DNA from: Bacteriovoracales bacterium
Lineage (GTDB): Bacteria; Bdellovibrionota; Bacteriovoracia; Bacteriovoracales; Bacteriovoracaceae
Reading direction: 5' to 3'
Assembly (NCBI GenBank): GCA_028346125.1
Contig: JAOMEV010000001.1
Location: forward strand, 1-64,000
DNA length: 64,000 nucleotides
The translations under genes and the position numbers were made by a program. The notes beneath the pieces were generated by a model. That model did not search any database. It was not told the origin of the DNA and saw only the letters and a program-made list of their open reading frames with translations. Within the stretch, counting starts at the first letter, position 1. Every line of letters begins with the position of its first letter. Positions 60,142-64,000 of this stretch are shown piece by piece.

Positions 60142-60702
60142 ATGAAACGAGCGTTTGATTTCTCAATGGCGCTAATTTTTTCCTTCATTCTTGGGTTTCC
60201 TTTTTTTATTATTTTTATTTTAATAAAGCTTACCAGTCCTGGTCCGACCCTTTATTGGTCCAAGCGAGTAGGAAAAGATAACTCTTTTTTTCAAATGCCA
60301 AAGTTTAGGACAATGTCTACCTCTACTCCACAAGTGGCGACTCATTTGTTAGGTAATAGTGAAAATTATTTAACCCCTTTAGGAAAGGTTTTGAGAAAGA
60401 CAAGTTTGGATGAAATTCCTCAGCTGTGGTCAATTTTAAAAGGGGATATGAGTTTTGTGGGACCTCGGCCTGCACTTTATAATCAAGGTGATCTCGTAAA
60501 ACTTAGAACAAGCTCTAACGTTGAGAAGTTACTTCCAGGATTAACTGGTTGGGCACAAATTAATGGAAGAGATGAAATTTCTATTCCGGAAAAGGTTAAG
60601 TTGGATGTTTTTTATTATCAAAATAAGAGTTTTTGGTTTGATCTTAAAATTTTGTTCTTAACCGTTTTAAGGGTCATTTTTCAACGGGATATTAGCCACT
60701 AA
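60142..60702 (+). CDS. Initiating phosphoglycosyl transferase (PglC-like)
   Basis: A 186-residue monotopic phosphoglycosyl transferase, short like PglC. One N-terminal hydrophobic segment (~8-30) is followed by SPGPTLYWSKRVGK, FQMPKFRTM, KTSLDEIPQLWSILKGDMSF and VGPRPAL, the family's catalytic core with its Asp-Glu pair. It moves a sugar-1-phosphate from a UDP-sugar to undecaprenyl phosphate, the first membrane step. The likely donor is a UDP-4-keto/amino-HexNAc from the WbpM-like branch or UDP-HexNAc (inference). GAGG precedes the ATG by 8 nt. Its stop shares bases with that of the convergent wbpM-like gene. Confidence 0.9.
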   Translation: MKRAFDFSMALIFSFILGFPFFIIFILIKLTSPGPTLYWSKRVGKDNSFFQMPKFRTMSTSTPQVATHLLGNSENYLTPLGKVLRKTSLDEIPQLWSILKGDMSFVGPRPALYNQGDLVKLRTSSNVEKLLPGLTGWAQINGRDEISIPEKVKLDVFYYQNKSFWFDLKILFLTVLRVIFQRDISH

Positions 60703-62600
60703 AGTGTCTGGCTATGCTCCCCTTTTAGGGACATTTCCATGTGCATTTGAGGGCTCATGTATTCAGGAAGGATTTTCTTTATCACTTCTTTGTATTGAGT
60801 AATATTATCACTAGATTCTAATTGGATGAGATCAGAAAGACCCTCTTTTAAAAGATTTAAATTTGCATCACCTTTGGCAACTCTGACTTTCGGATGCTGT
60901 GTAGGCAAAGTAGATTCATCATCTGTGAGAAGCTCTTCAAAGAGTTTTTCTCCAGGTCTCAGGTTTGTTATTTTTATTGGAATATCCACTTCAGGAATGA
61001 GGCCAGATAGGGTAATCATTTGTTTTGCCAAATCATATATTTTAATGGGTTTACCCATTTCAAGAACGAAAATTTCTCCACCCTCTCCAAGAGTACTCGC
61101 CTCTAAAACAAGCTGAGAGGCTTCAGGGATGGACATAAAATAGCGTTTAATTTTTTTATGGGTAACAGTTATTGGCCCACCATTTTCAATTTGACTTTTA
61201 AAAAGGGGAATGACGCTTCCAGAGCTTCCTAGGACATTTCCAAATCTAACAATAGTGAATTTTGTTTTTTTAGACTTTCTTTGTTCTTTTTGGCAAATAA
61301 GTTCACCAATTCTTTTGGAAGAACCCATAATATTTGTAGGGTTTACTGCCTTGTCTGTTGAAATAAGTACAAATTTTTCAACATTGTATTGCGAGGAAAG
61401 CTCCGCCAAAATTTTCGTCCCTTTTACATTAGTTTGAATTGCTTCGTAAGGGTTTCTTTCCATAATAGGCACATGTTTATAAGCTGCAGCATGTATAACA
61501 ACTTGAGGGCGGTGCTCTTTTATAATAGATTCTACTTTGTCTTTATTTCTGACATCACCAATAATGGAAATGAGTTCTATATTTTTAAATTTTTCAGCAA
61601 TAATACTTTCGACTTTGTAGAGGTTAAATTCTGATTGTTCAAAAAGAATGAGTTTCTTTGGTTTAAAATTAACTACTTGGAGACATAGCTCTGACCCAAT
61701 AGACCCTCCTGCACCAGAAATAAAAATAGATTTTCCTTTAAGCATGGAAAAGATATTAGAGGTTTTGAGTTTAATTGAATCTCTTCCCAGGAGGTCCTCA
61801 ATATTTAAGTTTCTAAGCTGAGAGAGTTGAACTTTACTGTTAATGATATCAGCAATTTTAGGGAGTATCTTAAAAGCGATTTTTCCTTTCACTTTTTCCA
61901 CAATTTTGGTGACTTGTTCTCCTGTTGCTGATGGGATGGCAATAAAAACTTTGTTAGGATTAGTTTTTTCCAAGATGGCGCTAAGTTCGTTCGTCGTCCC
62001 TAAAATGGGGACATTGTAAAGAATCTTTCCTTTAAGGTTTCTGTCGTCATCAATCAGTCCAAGGACCTTTATCCCGAGTCCAGGGTTATTTCGGATTTCT
62101 CTAAGAAGTTGGGCGCCGGCCGTACCTGCACCTATTATAAGGACTTTTTCCAGATTTTCATCCAGATTTCTCCAGGATATGTTATCTGCCCATATACGGT
62201 AACCTAAGCGTCCTCCTCCAAGGCAGAGCACAAGAAGGGTCCAATCAATAAAAAAAGAGCTCCTTGGAATGTAGGCGGTTCTATTATAAAGGAAGTGAGT
62301 CAAGAGGCCAACAAGTGTTCCCACGGTGGCACCCTTTATAACTCTCAAAAGATCGGGAGTGCTTGAAAACCTCCAAATGCCTCTATAGAGACCTAAAAAA
62401 TAAAAACAAACGAGTTGAATAATAGGGACAATAAAGAGATAGAGGAAAAGTGTTTGTTTGTGGGGTATTTCCTGGATATTGAATGAGTCAAACCTGATGG
62501 CCAAAGAAAGATAACAGCAGAGCCCTGCAGTTAAAAAGTCGTAAAAGGCAGCAATCGTTGTTTTTTTCCAAGATTCGAGTTCTTTAAGATACTTAACCAT
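60699..62600 (-). CDS. wbpM: UDP-HexNAc 4,6-dehydratase (WbpM/PglF-like)
   Basis: A 633-residue membrane-bound dehydratase. Four N-terminal membrane segments (~15-135) are followed by a CoA-binding-like Rossmann domain with VLIIGAGTAGAQLLREIRNN (~148-167). The SDR domain then has SIFISGAGGSIGSELCLQ (~288-305) and STDKAVNPTNIMGSSKRIGE. The MGSSK block replaces the usual Tyr-x3-Lys with Met, as is normal for this family. It makes UDP-4-keto-6-deoxy-HexNAc for bacillosamine, FucNAc, QuiNAc or legionaminic acid pathways. GGAAGG precedes the ATG. Its TAG overlaps the TAA of the PglC-like gene by 3 to 4 bases. Confidence 0.9.
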   Translation of the reverse strand: MVKYLKELESWKKTTIAAFYDFLTAGLCCYLSLAIRFDSFNIQEIPHKQTLFLYLFIVPIIQLVCFYFLGLYRGIWRFSSTPDLLRVIKGATVGTLVGLLTHFLYNRTAYIPRSSFFIDWTLLVLCLGGGRLGYRIWADNISWRNLDENLEKVLIIGAGTAGAQLLREIRNNPGLGIKVLGLIDDDRNLKGKILYNVPILGTTNELSAILEKTNPNKVFIAIPSATGEQVTKIVEKVKGKIAFKILPKIADIINSKVQLSQLRNLNIEDLLGRDSIKLKTSNIFSMLKGKSIFISGAGGSIGSELCLQVVNFKPKKLILFEQSEFNLYKVESIIAEKFKNIELISIIGDVRNKDKVESIIKEHRPQVVIHAAAYKHVPIMERNPYEAIQTNVKGTKILAELSSQYNVEKFVLISTDKAVNPTNIMGSSKRIGELICQKEQRKSKKTKFTIVRFGNVLGSSGSVIPLFKSQIENGGPITVTHKKIKRYFMSIPEASQLVLEASTLGEGGEIFVLEMGKPIKIYDLAKQMITLSGLIPEVDIPIKITNLRPGEKLFEELLTDDESTLPTQHPKVRVAKGDANLNLLKEGLSDLIQLESSDNITQYKEVIKKILPEYMSPQMHMEMSLKGEHSQTL

Positions 62601-62694
62601 AGGCCTTCCAAAAAATAAGGATGACTAAAGTTTAATCTATAAATTCAAAATTGACAGTTTTTAAATGAGTAAATTAGGCCAATGTCTTTTTCTT

Positions 62695-63720
62695 TTATGA
62701 TAATGGAGTTTTTAAAAAGTTGGTGATTTGTTCGTCTTTTACATAATCTTTAGTAGCTTTTTTATTAATAAGGTTTTCCCAAGACATGGGACTGATACCG
62801 TTACCAGGTCTCTTTATAGTAAGATTTTTTTCAGTAAAGACTTCACCCTTTTTAATATTTTTTGAAGCAACGATAGACTTTCTTGCAATGAGTAGGTTTT
62901 TTAGTTCAGTTTTTGAGGGCTTTTTTAAGGGGCCTCCCAATACTTTTTGAGTTTTCCTTAAAGCATTGACCATATTTTTTAACTCCACAGGGGAAAGGCT
63001 TGCTTTATGATCTGGCCCTTGCATATTTTTATCCAAGGTGAAGTGTTTTTCTATAACACGGGCACCAAGGGCCACAGCTGCGATGGGAACTTCAATTCCT
63101 TCTGTGTGGTCAGAGTATCCAACATTGAGCTTAAAGTTATCTTTAATTGTTTTCATAGCGTTTAAATGGACGTTTTCAAATGGGGTAGGATATTCTGTGC
63201 TGCAATGAAGCATTGTTATCCTTGCTTTATCGACACCCGATTGCAAAAGTACCTGGAGAGCATCCTCGATTTCTTCTAGAGTAGACATACCTGTAGACAA
63301 AATGATTTCTTTTTTAAAACTGGCGATCCTTTTTAAATAAGGAAGGTTCGTAATTTCTCCAGATGGTATCTTAAAAATTTCCAAACCCAATTTGTTCAAA
63401 AAGTCAGCACTTTCCAAATCAAAAGGGCTTGAAAGAAACATAATTCCTTTTTCTTTGGTGTAATTAAAAAGTTCTTCCTGTTCAGAAAAAGTAAGCTCTA
63501 ATTTTTTTATCATTTCAAACTGAGATTCGGTGCTATCAGTTGTTTCTTTTTGGTACTCGGCCTTCTCTGCTGTTTTTGTAACGAGACTTTCCGCTTTAAA
63601 GCTTTGAAATTTTACAGCGTCGGCCTTTGCTTCTACGGCCTTATCGACAAGTTTTTTGGCCAAGTGAAGAGATCCATTGTGATTAACACCTGCCTCGGCA
63701 ATGATAAAAACGTCTTTCAT
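62695..63720 (-). CDS. neuB: Nonulosonate (sialic/legionaminic acid) synthase
   Basis: A 341-residue NeuB-family enzyme that condenses phosphoenolpyruvate with a six-carbon amino-sugar. FIIAEAGVNHNGSLHLAKKL (5-24) is the N-terminal signature, KFQSFKAESLV and SSPFDLESADFL line the barrel, and GYSDHTEG and EKHFTLDK carry metal and substrate residues. A SAF antifreeze-like domain ends the protein (~280-341, IARKSIVASKNIKKGEVF). Legionaminate and pseudaminate synthases share these motifs; the WbpM-like dehydratase nearby favours legionaminate but does not prove it. Its ATG overlaps the NeuD stop. The cytidylyltransferase is not within the window. Confidence 0.9.
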   Translation of the reverse strand: MKDVFIIAEAGVNHNGSLHLAKKLVDKAVEAKADAVKFQSFKAESLVTKTAEKAEYQKETTDSTESQFEMIKKLELTFSEQEELFNYTKEKGIMFLSSPFDLESADFLNKLGLEIFKIPSGEITNLPYLKRIASFKKEIILSTGMSTLEEIEDALQVLLQSGVDKARITMLHCSTEYPTPFENVHLNAMKTIKDNFKLNVGYSDHTEGIEVPIAAVALGARVIEKHFTLDKNMQGPDHKASLSPVELKNMVNALRKTQKVLGGPLKKPSKTELKNLLIARKSIVASKNIKKGEVFTEKNLTIKRPGNGISPMSWENLINKKATKDYVKDEQITNFLKTPLS

Positions 63721-64000
63721 AATTCCTCCTGTAAGCTATTCATCATTCTTTCACCAGCGGGAATGACTCTCTTTTTACCAATTGTTATTCCTTGCTTTAA
63801 AACAGCATTGCTCCCTACAAAACTACCTTCAAAGACTTTAGCATCGCCATTAACGATGGCCCCAGTAGCTATATGACAGTGGCTTCCGACGAAAGCATCA
63901 TGCTCAATGAGTGCTTTTGTATTAATAATAGAATTATCCATGACCTTGGCATTAGCATTAATAATTGCGTCGTGCATAACTATTGTACCTTCACCAATCT
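63717..64000 (-). CDS. neuD: NeuD/PglD-like hexapeptide acyltransferase (partial)
   Basis: The C-terminal part of a left-handed beta-helix acyltransferase, cut by the end of the window. About 94 codons are visible. Repeats of the hexapeptide type run through AIINANAKVMDNSIINTKAL and HDAFVGSHCHIATGAIVNGD, with an active-site type His in EHDAFVG. In sialic and legionaminic acid loci such proteins N- or O-acetylate the amino-sugar. The TGA overlaps the NeuB ATG by 4 bp, so the two are translated together. The start lies beyond 64000. Confidence 0.8.
   Translation of the reverse strand, partial: IGEGTIVMHDAIINANAKVMDNSIINTKALIEHDAFVGSHCHIATGAIVNGDAKVFEGSFVGSNAVLKQGITIGKKRVIPAGERMMNSLQEEL

Noticed and set aside
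1-64000. CRISPR array, prophage, tRNA or rRNA
   Set aside because: I saw no regularly spaced repeats, phage structural genes, cloverleaf-like sequences or rRNA motifs on either strand.

Overview
The window is one long surface-polysaccharide (O-antigen, capsule or glycan-decoration) biosynthesis region of a low-GC Gram-negative bacterium. Nearly every recognisable gene makes, modifies, transfers or moves an activated sugar. The Gram-negative assignment rests on the WbpM/PglC/WbpP/WbpA-type set, the NeuB-type nonulosonate synthase and the polytopic GT-C enzymes. AT-rich DNA, frequent GGCC words and a sporadic carbohydrate cluster gene pair would suit Bdellovibrionota (Bacteriovoracales) or a spirochaete such as Leptospira. 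This is an inference; no rRNA or other marker is present. I see no tRNA, rRNA, CRISPR array or intact insertion sequence.

Layout. (1) 1-13 kb is a scarred accessory zone: a half ABC transporter, a GDP-mannose dehydratase, a gene partly duplicated as two ~0.6 kb direct repeats around a radical-SAM plus GT2 cassette, an IS3-type transposase relic, other gene scraps, a glycosyltransferase, a methyltransferase and orphan genes. (2) 13-21 kb holds a split transketolase with a HAD-phosphatase/kinase fusion, an SDR lacking its usual catalytic Tyr, and two diverged copies of a 2OG-Fe(II) oxygenase plus small partner pair. (3) 20.6-26 kb has a GT2 and two GT-C-like membrane proteins, one carrying a WD40 propeller in a predicted periplasmic loop. 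(4) 26-34 kb runs mainly on +: methyltransferase, GalE-like epimerase, DPM1-like GT2, methyltransferase, radical SAM and two membrane proteins. (5) 34-42.6 kb is a minus-strand operon: aminopeptidase-like protein, acyl carrier protein, AMP-ligase/LuxE fusion, LuxC-like reductase, FabG-like SDR, AAC(3)-family acyltransferase and a GT-B-like protein. It looks like an acyl activation and reduction line. (6) 42.7-52.8 kb has a FemAB/GNAT-like protein, a sugar C-methyltransferase, GT2, epimerase, two nucleotide-sugar dehydrogenases, a sugar O-methyltransferase and a GT4. (7) 53-64 kb looks like a conserved end module: AsnB-type amidotransferase, GT2, polysaccharide deacetylase, a 49-codon overlapping ORF, a DegT-like protein, WbpP-type epimerase, GT4, PglC-like initiating phosphoglycosyl transferase, WbpM-like dehydratase, NeuB and NeuD (cut by the window edge).

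Working together (inference): the WbpM, WbpP and WbpA-like enzymes make UDP-HexNAc derivatives and uronic acids, and AsnB may amidate the uronic acids. The PglC-like enzyme starts the chain on undecaprenyl phosphate and the GT2/GT4/GT-B enzymes extend it. The GT-C proteins and the DPM1-like enzyme would act on the periplasmic face, and the half ABC transporter is the only recognisable flippase candidate. The lux-like operon, oxygenase pairs, radical SAM proteins and methyltransferases would supply rare modifications. Strand switches, relic genes and repeats indicate repeated acquisition and loss of cassettes.
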